Part shown: positions 15,277 through 24,173 of the stretch, in pieces | Numbering within the stretch: position 1 is the first letter of the stretch | How the letters are laid out: every line of letters starts with the position of its first letter | NCBI GenBank assembly: GCA_944323255.1 | Contig: CALURU010000011.1 | Coordinates: forward strand, 1 to 64,000 | DNA from: Candidatus Gastranaerophilales bacterium | GTDB taxonomy: Bacteria; Cyanobacteriota; Vampirovibrionia; Gastranaerophilales; Gastranaerophilaceae | Length of the DNA stretch: 64,000 nt | Reading direction: 5' to 3' | Translations under genes and position numbers: made by a program | Notes under the pieces: generated by a model | The model's database searches: none | What the model was told of the DNA's origin: nothing | Seen by the model: the letters and a program-made list of their open reading frames with translations, nothing else

Positions 15277-16287
15277 TTAGCAGATGCCTTCTCTAAGTCT
15301 TACAATAGCACCGCCCCAGGTCATGCCTGCACCGAAGCCGCAAAGTACGGCAGTTGTTCCGAGCTTAACTTTGCCTTTCTCTACACTTTCTGCAAGTGCA
15401 AGAGGAATTGAAGCAGCAGAAGTGTTTCCGTAGTACTTGATATTTGTTACAACCTTGTCATCAGAATATCCGAGCCTTTCCTGCACAGCCTGAATAATTC
15501 TTATGTTTGCCTGATGCGGTATAAGATAATCAATATCTTCAGCCTTCATTCCTGCATTTGCGATAAGATTTTCCACATAATGCGGAAGAATTTTTGCAAC
15601 AAAAGCATAAACGCCTTTACCGTTCATTCTGATTCCCTTTGGTTTCGGCTCGTACTGCTCAACAAGCGGACAATTTTTGCCGTCGAAAGAAAGTTCGATT
15701 AGGTCACCAATGCTTCCGTCAGATTTAATATCAATTGCAATAACATCATCGACTCCGTCATCTGATGCTGTTACAACCATTGCACCTGCGGCGTCGCCAA
15801 AAAGAATTGAAGTCGCTCTGTCCTCCCAGTTTACAAGACGGGAATTATTGTCAGTAGCAACAATCAAAATCTTTTTATACATGCCTGATGCAATATATGC
15901 TCTGGCAATACTTAAACCGTAAATTAAACCGGTACAGGCAGCCGTAATATCAAAAGCAGGAATTTGAGAGGAAATCCCGAGTCTTGCCTGTATATGACAA
16001 GCTATTGCAGGATATAAATCCGGCGGCGCAGAAGAAGCTGCCAAAATTAAATCAAGCTCTTCCGGCTTAATTTTTGCCTTATCCAAAGCCTTCTTTGCTG
16101 CTTCAAATCCCAGATCAATAGCATTTTGTTCACCAGAAACCACACGTCTTTCTTTGATTCCTGTTCTTGTGTAAATCCATTCATCTGAAGTCTCATACAA
16201 TTTTGTTAAATCGTCGTTAGTAATAACCGTTTCAGGCAAACTGTACCCGACACCGGCAATTTTTAAAGGAATTAAATTATTTCCCAT
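15277..16287 (-). CDS. fabH: 3-oxoacyl-ACP synthase III (FabH)
   Basis: FabH starts fatty-acid synthesis by condensing acetyl-CoA or another primer with malonyl-ACP. The 336-aa protein has the Cys-His-Asn triad at about C118 (ITAACTGLIYGL), H258 (IPHQANIRI) and N288 (YYGNTSAAS). The TRTGIKERR motif near residue 41 and the GFGAGMTWG ending are typical. The ribosome-binding site is AGAGGAGTAATTAATA. It is preceded by plsX in the same direction, the order found in many bacteria. Confidence 0.97.
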   Translation of the reverse strand: MGNNLIPLKIAGVGYSLPETVITNDDLTKLYETSDEWIYTRTGIKERRVVSGEQNAIDLGFEAAKKALDKAKIKPEELDLILAASSAPPDLYPAIACHIQARLGISSQIPAFDITAACTGLIYGLSIARAYIASGMYKKILIVATDNNSRLVNWEDRATSILFGDAAGAMVVTASDDGVDDVIAIDIKSDGSIGDLIELSFDGKNCPLVEQYEPKPKGIRMNGKGVYAFVAKILPHYVENLIANAGMKAEDIDYLIPHQANIRIIQAVQERLGYSDDKVVTNIKYYGNTSAASIPLALAESVEKGKVKLGTTAVLCGFGAGMTWGGAIVRLREGIC

Positions 16288-16363
16288 TTATTAATTACTC
16301 CTCTTACCTTTCAGAAATAAAGTTAATCCGGCGCACAAGCATGCCGGAATTACACTTATAAAA

Positions 16364-17419
16364 CTATACGCCGATTGATTCGGAAATCTTGCTGTTCACT
16401 CCCTTTTCAACCGCTTCTTTTGCAACTCTTACAGCCTTTTTGATAGCGTAAGCTCTGCTTCTTCCGTGAGAAATTACTGTAATACCCTTAACGCCTAAAA
16501 GTAGTGCGCCGCCATATTCTTCGTAATTGATTTTCTCATAAATTCTTTTCATAAATGGTTTTGCCAGAAGTCCGATTACCATACCAAGGAAATCTGACTT
16601 AAATTCGCTCTTAATCATTTTGAACAATAATGAAGAAGTGCCTTCGGTAACTTTCAATACAACGTTACCCACAAAACCGTCGCAAACAACAACATCACAA
16701 ACATTGAGGAACAATTCTCTTCCCTCAACATTGCCCATAAAGTTAAATCTTTCTTTTTCTTCTTCAAGAATATTATACGTGCTCTGTGCGAGCTCGTTTC
16801 CTTTTCCAGCTTCCTCACCGATATTCAAAACACCTACACGGGGTTTTTCAATCCCGAGAACATTCTTAGAAAAAGTCATGCCCATAATTGCAAACTGTTT
16901 AAGCATTTGAGGCGTGCAGTTGCTGTTAGCACCAGCATCAATAATTACAATCGGCTTCTTCATCGTAGGAAGAGTAACTGCAATTGCAGGTCTGTCAATA
17001 CCAGGAATTCTTCCAAGACCAAACAGACTTGATGCCATAGCCGCACCGGTAGAACCGGCTGCAACAAGAGCATCAGAGCTACCTGTTGCAACTGAATTTA
17101 CCGATAAAACTATTGATGAGTTTTTCTTTTTACGAATAGCCTGACCGGGAGCCTCGCCCATTTCAATTATTTCGGAAGCGTGAGTTATTTTGATATCAAG
17201 TGATTTTACATCAACCCTGACCCTTCTTTTTCTGCCAGCTTTACCGCAGTCTGATAAAAATCCTTCCTGCTGTATCACTTCCAAACAGTGTTCAATTCGA
17301 TCCTGTTTGCCGACTAACTCTAACGCTACACCGTAATCTGCCGCAGCCCATACTGCACCTGCAACAATCTCAAACGGCGCATGATCGCCCCCCATTGCAT
17401 CTATAGCTATTCTTGTCAT
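16364..17419 (-). CDS. plsX: Phosphate acyltransferase PlsX
   Basis: PlsX converts acyl-ACP to acyl-phosphate for the PlsY branch of phospholipid synthesis, acting at the membrane surface. The protein begins IAIDAMGGDHAP, the family signature, and contains IIDAGAN (about residue 163), CDGFVGNVVLK and GVKGITVISHG motifs. The ATG at 17419 is preferred because the AGGGG Shine-Dalgarno is correctly spaced to it, while the ATG two codons earlier abuts it; the product is then 351 aa. Length is normal. It links fatty-acid and membrane lipid synthesis in this operon. Confidence 0.96.
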   Translation of the reverse strand: MTRIAIDAMGGDHAPFEIVAGAVWAAADYGVALELVGKQDRIEHCLEVIQQEGFLSDCGKAGRKRRVRVDVKSLDIKITHASEIIEMGEAPGQAIRKKKNSSIVLSVNSVATGSSDALVAAGSTGAAMASSLFGLGRIPGIDRPAIAVTLPTMKKPIVIIDAGANSNCTPQMLKQFAIMGMTFSKNVLGIEKPRVGVLNIGEEAGKGNELAQSTYNILEEEKERFNFMGNVEGRELFLNVCDVVVCDGFVGNVVLKVTEGTSSLLFKMIKSEFKSDFLGMVIGLLAKPFMKRIYEKINYEEYGGALLLGVKGITVISHGRSRAYAIKKAVRVAKEAVEKGVNSKISESIGV

Positions 17420-17457
17420 TCTCATCCCCTATATTCTTAACTTAAAAGCTGTCTTTA

Positions 17458-17835
17458 CTAAGCTTCAGGCTTTTCTTCCGTATCTGCCTTTTCTTCAACC
17501 TTAGTTTCTTCTACAGCTTCTTCAGCTTTTTCTTCAACAACTTCTGCTTTTGCTTCTTCTGTCTTTACTTCTTCTACAGGAGCTTCTGCTTTCTTTGTTG
17601 ATTTTTTAGCCTTTTTAGTTTCTTTTACTTCTTCTTTTTTTGTTTCTTCAACAAAACCTTCAGATTTTCTTGAAACAACTTTGCCCTTATACGTTCCGCA
17701 AGCGGTGCAAACTGTGTGAGTCAAAACTTTTGCTCCGCAGTTTGGACAAGTTGTTAATTCAGGCTTTGATGCCTTCCAATTTGATCTTCTTTTACCTTGA
17801 GCGCTATGCCCTGTTCTTTTCTTTGGTACTGCCAT
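17458..17835 (-). CDS. rpmF: Ribosomal protein bL32 with long acidic/basic C-terminal tail
   Basis: Residues 1-56 are a normal bL32: AVPKKRTGHSAQGKRRSNW and a zinc ribbon with Cys30, Cys33, Cys43 and Cys46. The protein continues for about 65 more residues of repeated Lys/Glu/Val/Ala segments (EEVKETKKAKKS, VEEVKTEEAKAEVVEE), roughly doubling the usual length of about 57-60 aa. The reading frame, ribosome-binding site and codon use are continuous with the core, so this is a real extension rather than a fused gene. yceD and plsX flank it in the standard order. Confidence 0.93.
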   Translation of the reverse strand: MAVPKKRTGHSAQGKRRSNWKASKPELTTCPNCGAKVLTHTVCTACGTYKGKVVSRKSEGFVEETKKEEVKETKKAKKSTKKAEAPVEEVKTEEAKAEVVEEKAEEAVEETKVEEKADTEEKPEA

Positions 17836-17881
17836 TTTTCCTATACCTTTCTATTCTTGAGTACTACTTATATATTCGGTT

Positions 17882-18391
17882 TTATTTGTTGTCTATATGA
17901 ATTGTTTTAAAAACATCCATCCTTTCGTCATGAACTTCTATATCTTCGTCAGATACAAACAGTCCCTCATTACAATTATTTATACCACAAACTTTTTTAT
18001 TTGGTAAAGCTAATATTACAGATTGATACAATAAGTCATAAATATCTATTTCCTTAGCGCCGTCCAAATCCGTAACAAATTGTCCTGACTTGAGTTCCAT
18101 CTCTTGCGAATACTCTTCATAAAGTGAATGCTTTGCAAATGTTTCATCGATATCAAAATCCAAATCGTAATTAAATTTATTCAAACAACGATCACATTCC
18201 AACTCTATTGTTCCGCAAACATTACCTTTGACCTCTATAAAATCGCCCAGTGATTTTAACTCTAAATCAGCCTGTATATTGCATCCGCTTAACTCGGAAA
18301 TTTCACCGTCATATTCATAATGCAGTGTTTTTCCGGGAGCTCTTTCAATATCTTCAATTTCAATTGTTTTTGTATTTTTACTATTGGACAT
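17882..18391 (-). CDS. yceD: DUF177/YceD-family protein
   Basis: The 169-aa protein has the DUF177 pattern: an N-terminal beta-rich region and the motif GTIELECDRCLNKF (about 70-83) with the paired Cys. A later Cys pair occurs near the end (VCGINNCNEGLF). In other bacteria this family sits directly before rpmF, as here, and is tied to large-subunit rRNA accumulation. The start at 18391 is chosen because GCAGGAAGAACCTT forms the ribosome-binding site. The gene overlaps the end of the preceding small gene by 11 bp. Confidence 0.88.
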   Translation of the reverse strand: MSNSKNTKTIEIEDIERAPGKTLHYEYDGEISELSGCNIQADLELKSLGDFIEVKGNVCGTIELECDRCLNKFNYDLDFDIDETFAKHSLYEEYSQEMELKSGQFVTDLDGAKEIDIYDLLYQSVILALPNKKVCGINNCNEGLFVSDEDIEVHDERMDVFKTIHIDNK

Positions 18392-18629
18392 AAGGTTCTT
18401 CCTGCAATACAAGACCTGCTATCTGGGTAGAAACAAAACAAAGTTTTTTTATCGGACCAACTGGTTCTTTTTCAACCAGTACCGGAGTCGGACTTTTCAT
18501 CAACTGTTTCAATTCGGCATATACTGCCTGCGGATTGTCAAAATACATTACAATCGGTGTTGCTGAACCTTTCAAAAACAAAATAACAGCCTGCCTTGTT
18601 TTTTGAGGTGTATTAAATTGCTGAACCAT
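18381..18629 (-). CDS. Small conserved-looking orphan at head of fab operon
   Basis: An 82-aa protein, unrecognised, with an alternating beta/alpha pattern (AVILFLKGSATPIVMYF, VYAELKQLMKS, IKKLCFVSTQIAGLVLQE) suggesting a small PH-like or ferredoxin-like fold. The start at 18629 is fixed by AAGGAGACCGAAA; the longer frame from 18656 lacks a ribosome-binding site. Its overlap with yceD shows it is the first gene of the yceD-rpmF-plsX-fab transcript. No signal peptide. Confidence 0.65.
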   Translation of the reverse strand: MVQQFNTPQKTRQAVILFLKGSATPIVMYFDNPQAVYAELKQLMKSPTPVLVEKEPVGPIKKLCFVSTQIAGLVLQEEPYVQ

Positions 18630-19131
18630 TTTCGGTCTCCTTATCTTTTTGCACATACTTATTATAATATAAAAAAGGGAATAGTGAGTAGGAGTTTAGT
18701 GACTAAGAGGAAAAGCGTGAAGTGTGAAGGGTGAGGAGTGAAGAGTGAAGGGAGGATTTTAAGAGTGAGGGTGTGCATCCTTGTGCGCCTTATTTTAAAA
18801 TTGTAGGTCGGTTGGACATACTTGCTCGACAATAGAAAGTAAAAACCGTTAAAGAGATTCTTCGCCCCTAGATTGTCGTCGGGCTCAGAATGACTGCAAG
18901 CTTGTAGGATACATTAAAGAATACGTAGGTCGGCTTAGTAAAGCCGACCTACTTTTATTTTTATTGTTGAACAGAGATACCCAATCAACCTACAAATCTA
19001 TAACCACTCCTCACCCACTTAGTCACCCAGTCACTTAATCACTTAGCCACTAACCACTAAAAAAGATTGTAAAATTTTCCGGTATATAATAACATAAAAT
19101 GTTGAAAGATATTTAAGGATTTAAATTAATT
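18630..19131. repeat. 500-bp dispersed-repeat interval upstream of tsaC
   Basis: No gene is supported. From left to right it holds GAGTAGGAGTTTAGTGACTAAG and GTGAAGGGTGAGGAGTG purine blocks (18680-18760), the GTGTGCATCCTTGTGCGCC...TTGTAGGTCGG words (18770-18830), an AGATTCTTCGCCCC...GGGCTCAGAATGAC repeat (about 18850-18895), a GTAGGTCGGCTTAGTAAAGCCGACCTAC hairpin (about 18925-18952) and CACTTAGTCAC-type words (19010-19060). It divides the minus-strand fab operon from the plus-strand tsaC gene. Confidence 0.7.
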
Positions 19132-19704
19132 ATGCTGGAAAAAATAAACGACATATTAAAAAATGACGGAGTTATAGCTTACGTAACAGATACCGTATGG
19201 GGTTTGGGCTGCCTGCCTTCAAGCGAAAAAGCCGTCAAAAAAATTTATGAAATCAAACACCGTGACGGAAACAAACCGCTTATACTTATGAGCAACGAGT
19301 TTTACAACCTTTTTGACTATCTGAAACAACCTGTAGAAAAAGAGGCACAGAAACTAATAAAAAAATTTTTTCCGGGAGCCCTGACACTTGTGCTTGAAAA
19401 ATCCGCCCAAACTCCGGATTATATAACTTCCGGTCTGCCTACAGTCGGAGTACGGATTCCGGATAATAAAACCTTTGCAGAAATTTGTAAAAACATAGAA
19501 GGGCACGTGCTTGCTACCACAAGTGCAAATATGTCGGGCGAAGCTCCGGCACTTACTTATGAAGAAGCGGTAAAATACATAGGAGACAAAGTAGATCTGG
19601 TTATTCCTGACTTCGGCAGTACCGCAAAAGGAAGAGCCTCAACAGTTGCAGGTTTCAAAGACGGCAAAACAATTATTTTCCGTCAGGGAGAAATTACTGT
19701 TTAA
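19132..19704 (+). CDS. tsaC: Threonylcarbamoyl-AMP synthase (TsaC/YrdC family)
   Basis: This enzyme makes threonylcarbamoyl-AMP from threonine, bicarbonate and ATP, the first step of the t6A37 modification of ANN-decoding tRNAs. The 190-aa single-domain protein has the YrdC motifs YVTDTVWGLGC (about 18-28), KHRDGNKPLILM (about 41-52), PGALTLVLEK (about 81-90), VGVRIPD and TTSANMSGE (about 125-133). It lacks the Sua5 C-terminal domain, so it is the short TsaC type. The next gene is convergent. Confidence 0.93.
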   Translation: MLEKINDILKNDGVIAYVTDTVWGLGCLPSSEKAVKKIYEIKHRDGNKPLILMSNEFYNLFDYLKQPVEKEAQKLIKKFFPGALTLVLEKSAQTPDYITSGLPTVGVRIPDNKTFAEICKNIEGHVLATTSANMSGEAPALTYEEAVKYIGDKVDLVIPDFGSTAKGRASTVAGFKDGKTIIFRQGEITV

Positions 19705-19736
19705 CAGGATAGCAGGTTCTGAAATACTTACTGAAC

Positions 19737-20222
19737 TTAGGCATTACGCTCAATCTTAGGTTCTGGAAAATTGACAGTATTATTGTGATAACTGGTTAGT
19801 GCTTTTCCGACATTGCGTATAATAAGCCCTGCTTCGTTTGTAATAATGTTTTCAGGTTTTATTGCTGCCTGCGTAGAAGGACTTGATACAGCATTTTCTT
19901 CACAATATTTTATATAATCATCATAAGACATTTCATTTCCGGATCTTGCCTCCGAAACCTGCTTTTCAATAGCAGAGTTGCCCATGCTCTGAACGGTTTG
20001 TGCCTGCTCATCAGTACTTATATTATTCTCTTCACAGTACTGCTGATACTCTTCCATCGTAACAACGCCGTCACCATCATAATCCATTGCCTCATCATAC
20101 TGCGGATCACCGTCTTTGGCATATACTGCCGGTTTATTTGTCTGCGCATGATTATTATTAAAACCGTTTGAAACAGCTAAATTTTGTAATAATTGTAAAT
20201 CAAGTGATAAACCATCAGTCAT
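19737..20222 (-). CDS. EF-hand calcium-binding protein
   Basis: A 161-aa protein with one clear canonical EF-hand loop (DYDGDGVVTMEE, about residues 48-59). A second related segment about 50 residues later has a degenerate loop. Both are followed by nearly the same helix (YQQYCEENNIS and YIKYCEENAVS). There is no signal peptide or membrane helix. The N-terminus is Leu/Asn/Gln-rich. Calcium binding is likely for the first loop; the role is unknown. It converges with tsaC. Confidence 0.75.
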   Translation of the reverse strand: MTDGLSLDLQLLQNLAVSNGFNNNHAQTNKPAVYAKDGDPQYDEAMDYDGDGVVTMEEYQQYCEENNISTDEQAQTVQSMGNSAIEKQVSEARSGNEMSYDDYIKYCEENAVSSPSTQAAIKPENIITNEAGLIIRNVGKALTSYHNNTVNFPEPKIERNA

Positions 20223-20343
20223 CTTCTGTTAGACCTTTCTTGTAGTATATAAAGATTATATCATACTTTTGAATAATTTCAAGCGCTCAAAAGAATGATT
20301 TTAATTGAATTCAGCTTATTTAAATATACTCCAAATCTAAAAA

Positions 20344-20365
20344 AGGGTGAGAAAATTCTCACCCT
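20344..20365 (-). terminator. Terminator of rubrerythrin gene
   Basis: AGGGTGAGAA (20344-20353) pairs with TTCTCACCCT (20356-20365). On the minus strand the stem is followed by six Ts, a good intrinsic terminator 24 bp after the rubrerythrin stop codon. Confidence 0.85.
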
Positions 20366-20388
20366 GAAAAATTGATTCGATTATCTTC

Positions 20389-20934
20389 TTACTTGCCGAA
20401 ATATCTTGCAAGTAATCCGTCAAAGCCTCGTCCGTGGCGAGCTTCGTCTTTTGCCATTTCGTGAACTGTATCGTGAACTGCATCAAGACCTAATTCTTTA
20501 GCACGTTTAGCAATTTTCATCTTGCCGTCGCATGCGCCAAATTCTGCTTCTGCACGAAGTTCAAGATTTTTCTTTGTAGAATTTGTAACAACTTCGCCAA
20601 GAAGTTCTGCAAATCTTGAAGCGTGATCAGCTTCTTCAAAAGCGTATCTCTTGAAAGCTTCTGCAATTTCCGGATAACCTTCTCTGTCAGCCTGTCTTGC
20701 CATTGCAATATACATACCGACTTCTGTGCATTCACCCATAAAGTTTGCTCTCAAACCTTCAAGGATTTCAGGATCTACATCCTTTGCTACACCAATTCTG
20801 TGTTCGTCAGCATAATTCTTTTCACCTTCTGCCATCATAGTAAAAGCTTCCTTGCCTGCACCGCAAACAGGGCACTTTTCAGGAGCTTCGCCTTCTGCTG
20901 TATAACCGCAAATTGTACATACGTATTTTGCCAT
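20389..20934 (-). CDS. Rubrerythrin with N-terminal rubredoxin domain
   Basis: Rubrerythrins reduce hydrogen peroxide in anaerobes. This 181-aa protein has the rubredoxin iron site first ([24 protein letters not shown], two CxxC pairs within residues 1-30). A ferritin-like diiron domain follows (about 40-180) with [22 protein letters not shown] and [11 protein letters not shown]. This is the reversed domain order known in several anaerobes. The start at 20934 follows AAAGGAAAGGAAGTAATT. The gene is monocistronic with its own terminator. Confidence 0.93.
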   Translation of the reverse strand: MAKYVCTICGYTAEGEAPEKCPVCGAGKEAFTMMAEGEKNYADEHRIGVAKDVDPEILEGLRANFMGECTEVGMYIAMARQADREGYPEIAEAFKRYAFEEADHASRFAELLGEVVTNSTKKNLELRAEAEFGACDGKMKIAKRAKELGLDAVHDTVHEMAKDEARHGRGFDGLLARYFGK

Positions 20935-21200
20935 AATTACTTCCTTTCCTTTTAAAATAAAAATTCTTTGCACTTTCTTCTCTTTACAAAACAGATTATA
21001 GCATTTCCTTAAACCTACTTCAATTGTAATAACAACAAAATTGCAAATATTTATTTCAATTTGTAAATTTTTGTTAAATTACACATGCAAAAAGTATATG
21101 TTTATTCTAACATATTCCCATTATATTTTTTATATCTGAAGTCAATGGTGTGTTTATATAGAAAAAGGAAAGAAGAAAAGGATATTAAAAGGAGGCTATT

Positions 21201-22265
21201 ATGAAAATATCACCAATTAACATTAATTCAACAAAACCAAGTTTTGCAGGCAAGTACGTTTACACTGATCCAAATTCAGATCTTACCAGATTTCCGGAAT
21301 GGCACAGTACTTCTTATACAGAAACTACTCTGGGTTCTTACCATGCTGATAAGAAAAACAGAGTATACTTTGCTGATCCTCTGGAGCCTATAACTGACAA
21401 AATCAAAGAAAGTGCTGACAAAATAGTTTATGAAGCAGAGCCAAGCTATCCGGATGTTAACAAAGAAGTAAGCCGCAACTACTTTGGTACAGAAAGAAAG
21501 AATTACAAAGAAGATTTTGAAAATATCAGAATGTACAATTACAGAAAAGAAATGGGCGGTTTTGCAGATGTAAATGAAGCTAAATATCAACAATGGCAGG
21601 CTGCTGAATGTGTTCGTTTGTATGATAAAGGCGGTCATTTGAGATATGTTAAAGAACGTGCAGAAGATGCCATTAAAACACAAACAGCATACAATGAAGC
21701 AAATGCAGAAGATTTAAGAGCTATCGAAGACGAATTAAAACAACAAAAAAATATTAAATCGCAATTAGAAGAACATATCGAAAATTTAAACAAGATGACT
21801 AAACCGTATGCAGCAGTTATTAAAGCTGCAAATGCCGGTACAGAAAAAGAGCTTGCTCTTGGTGATTCTGCAAAACTCGGTTTAATCGGAATTGAACATA
21901 AACATAAGAAAAATAAAGGTGAATCTGCTACCTGGAACAGCGTAGTTAATGTTTATGAAGGAATTAAGAATGCGCAGGAGAAAGATTACACTTTAAGCAG
22001 TGCAGCAGAAAAGAATAAAGAAGAACAGAATGCTCTTAAAGCTGCTACTGAAAAATATACGGCATTAAAATCTAAATGCGAAGATGCTATTGCAGTTCTT
22101 AACAAACGTGTTGAAGGTCTCAAGGCAAGAATGAATAATACGAATAAAGAAATTGAGAACAGCAAAGCTCTTATTGAAGATTGCAAAGCTAAGCTTATTC
22201 CTATATTTGATGAACTTAAAAACTTCTATGCAAAACAGGGTATTAAAGTAATTAAGAATATATAG
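21201..22265 (+). CDS. Orphan coiled-coil protein with F-A-G leader
   Basis: A 354-aa protein that begins MKISPININSTKPSFAGKY, an example of the leader shared by several orphans in this window. After a Tyr/Asp-rich region (to about 160) come two coiled coils (about 165-205 and 265-345) rich in Glu, Lys and Asn. There is no signal peptide or membrane helix. AAAAGGAGGCTATT is a very strong ribosome-binding site. It is followed 11 bp later by a second leader-bearing gene, so the two form an operon closed by the terminator at 23201. Function unknown. Confidence 0.7.
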   Translation: MKISPININSTKPSFAGKYVYTDPNSDLTRFPEWHSTSYTETTLGSYHADKKNRVYFADPLEPITDKIKESADKIVYEAEPSYPDVNKEVSRNYFGTERKNYKEDFENIRMYNYRKEMGGFADVNEAKYQQWQAAECVRLYDKGGHLRYVKERAEDAIKTQTAYNEANAEDLRAIEDELKQQKNIKSQLEEHIENLNKMTKPYAAVIKAANAGTEKELALGDSAKLGLIGIEHKHKKNKGESATWNSVVNVYEGIKNAQEKDYTLSSAAEKNKEEQNALKAATEKYTALKSKCEDAIAVLNKRVEGLKARMNNTNKEIENSKALIEDCKAKLIPIFDELKNFYAKQGIKVIKNI

Positions 22266-22276
22266 GAGATAAGATA

Positions 22277-23179
22277 ATGAGAATACAGGCAATAAATACA
22301 AATACCGGTTTTAAAGGGCTTTTTACTGATAAAACAGCCCAGAACGGCGGAAATTGGCGAATGGAATATCAGCCGTACAGCTGGGAAAAAGATTACGATC
22401 AGGAAATCGGAAGGATGGCAAACAAAGCTAAATTCAGTATTTATGATTCAATGCTTCCGGATAATGAGGAAATCTTTACACAATATGATGGTAATTATAA
22501 AGAACTTTCTACAGATATATACGGAACAAAGACATATTACCGGACTTACGATGACAGAATGCGCAAAACAATTACACAAATGCCTGCCATGAACAGAGAA
22601 GATTCTTTGAAAGTTGCAAACGACAAACTGGATACTTTTCTTGATGAAAAGCAAAAGCTCAGATCTCAATTGGAACAGAATTTTTACACCTTTCGCAACA
22701 ATGCGGTAACTGCTTCCCAGGAATATAATACCTGGTCAAGTGAGCATGAAAAAGGGGTCTTTGAAAGAGATTACAACAAATCTCAATCAAGATACTATAT
22801 GGATCAAAAGAAAGCTAAGCTTTTGGAAAATACAGAGAATTTGTTTGACAATTCCCAAAAATACATACGTCTTGTAAATTCGATTGATGCGGTAAAAGAA
22901 ACAAAGGCAAGAAATAACAAAGAAATCAATCAATTGAAAGAATTGAGGGAAGCAGGTAAGTTGATTGATATTAGCAGCCGTACTGCTCCAAATAAAAATG
23001 GCGCACTGGAAGCTGCACTGCAAAACATTGGATCTGCTGCAGAAAAGTTCATTTGTTTGCCAAAGAAAATTCTCAGCATGCAAGAAATTTTCAAAATGCT
23101 TGGTCCAAATCACCTTGATGGCAAGCATAACAGTGAAATTATTCGTTATGTTGAAAACTTAATCACGGCTATGAGATAA
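22277..23179 (+). CDS. Orphan coiled-coil protein with F-K-G leader
   Basis: A 300-aa protein starting MRIQAINTNTGFKGLF, again the leader type. It has a Trp/Tyr-rich segment (about 25-60) and coiled coils at about 120-150 and 175-235, then a C-terminal helical part. Its architecture parallels the preceding gene: leader, then a short aromatic region with a Y-x3-W or W-x3-Y pattern, then coiled coil. They may be distant paralogues. The ribosome-binding site is AGGAGATAAGATA. No family recognised. Confidence 0.7.
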   Translation: MRIQAINTNTGFKGLFTDKTAQNGGNWRMEYQPYSWEKDYDQEIGRMANKAKFSIYDSMLPDNEEIFTQYDGNYKELSTDIYGTKTYYRTYDDRMRKTITQMPAMNREDSLKVANDKLDTFLDEKQKLRSQLEQNFYTFRNNAVTASQEYNTWSSEHEKGVFERDYNKSQSRYYMDQKKAKLLENTENLFDNSQKYIRLVNSIDAVKETKARNNKEINQLKELREAGKLIDISSRTAPNKNGALEAALQNIGSAAEKFICLPKKILSMQEIFKMLGPNHLDGKHNSEIIRYVENLITAMR

Positions 23180-23200
23180 CAGGGTAATGTATTTTACAAA

Positions 23201-23230
23201 AAATCCTCCTAATGTAATTTAGGAGGATTT
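23201..23230 (+). terminator. Intrinsic terminator of the two-gene orphan operon
   Basis: AAATCCTCCTAA (23201-23212) pairs with TTAGGAGGATTT (23219-23230), loop TGTAAT, and the T-run continues to 23234. Confidence 0.9.
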
Positions 23231-23269
23231 TTTTATGTTAATGCAATTATATATGGGAAAAGTTATTGT

Positions 23270-23445
23270 CTGCAAATTTGAAGGGGGCAGTTGCACATAC
23301 TTGCCAGACAATTCGTGAAGCGTGAGGAATGAGGGGTGAAGGGTAGAATATGTAGGTCGGCTTTACTAAGCCGACAAAAACTATTTTGGGAGGGTGAGTT
23401 ATCCTGTCGGTTGGGCATACCTGCCCAACAAAATAAACGATAATA
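23270..23445. repeat. Dispersed repeats upstream of DJ-1 gene
   Basis: The stretch holds ACATACTTGCC, GTGAAGCGTGAGGAATGAGGGGTGAAGGG-type purine words, a GTAGGTCGGCTTTACTAAGCCGAC hairpin (about 23352-23375) and GGTTGGGCATACCTGCCCAAC (about 23408-23428). These are members of the same families found at 218-237, 10200-10330, 15055-15262 and 18760-18952. No gene is visible between 23180 and 23477. Confidence 0.65.
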
Positions 23446-23477
23446 ACTTTTAAAATTATACAATCAAAGGAGAAAAA

Positions 23478-24158
23478 ATGAAAAATTTACTAATTATAAC
23501 TACTAATTATGCGGGCTGCGAATGCAAAGAGCCGGAATGCAATTGTATTCAAAATACCGGTGTTTATTTGGAAGAATTTGCAGTACCTTATCTTGTTTTT
23601 CAAAAATCGAATGTCAATACCGTTGTAGCCAGCCCAAAAGGAGGTTTATCACCGGTTGATGAAAATTCTATGTCCTGTTCAAATCCGGAAGAATGGGATG
23701 AGTGCATAAAAGTTTTGAGAGAGACAAAAAAACTTTCTGACATAAATCCTGATGAATTTGACGGCGTATATTTTCCGGGCGGTCACGGACCTATGTTTGA
23801 CCTTGCAAAGTGTCAGGAAACAGCAAATATTGTAAGTAACTTCTTTAACAAAGGTAAACTTGTAAGTGCCGTATGCCATGGTCCTGCAGGACTTATCAAC
23901 GCAAAGACTCCGGAGGGTGATTCTATTTTGAAAGGCAGGCGTGTAACTTGTTTTACAGATGAAGAAGAAGGAATCGTAAAACTAAAAGAGCTTGTGCCAT
24001 TTTTGCTGGAGACAAAAATACGGGAGCTTGGCGGAAACTTTATAGCAGAAAAACCTTGGTCAGAACACGTTGAAATTGACGGGAATTTAATAACAGGACA
24101 GAACCAGAATTCCGCACTCCTTATCGCAGAAAAAATTCTGGAGTTTTTTGATAAATAA
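23478..24158 (+). CDS. DJ-1/PfpI-family protein (Hsp31-like)
   Basis: The 226-aa protein is a class I glutamine-amidotransferase-like fold. The nucleophile elbow AVCHGPAGL (Cys about 133, His about 134) and FPGGHGPMFDL (about 98-108) are diagnostic, and the late SEHVEIDGNLITGQNQNS supplies the rest of the pocket. Relatives act as chaperones, glyoxalase III or deglycases; which one cannot be told. The N-terminal part is unusually Cys-rich (AGCECKEPECNCI), which could bind a metal. The ribosome-binding site is AAAGGAGAAAAA. Its probable terminator lies inside the convergent neighbour's coding sequence. Confidence 0.88.
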   Translation: MKNLLIITTNYAGCECKEPECNCIQNTGVYLEEFAVPYLVFQKSNVNTVVASPKGGLSPVDENSMSCSNPEEWDECIKVLRETKKLSDINPDEFDGVYFPGGHGPMFDLAKCQETANIVSNFFNKGKLVSAVCHGPAGLINAKTPEGDSILKGRRVTCFTDEEEGIVKLKELVPFLLETKIRELGGNFIAEKPWSEHVEIDGNLITGQNQNSALLIAEKILEFFDK

Positions 24159-24173
24159 ACATTTTTATTTTTG

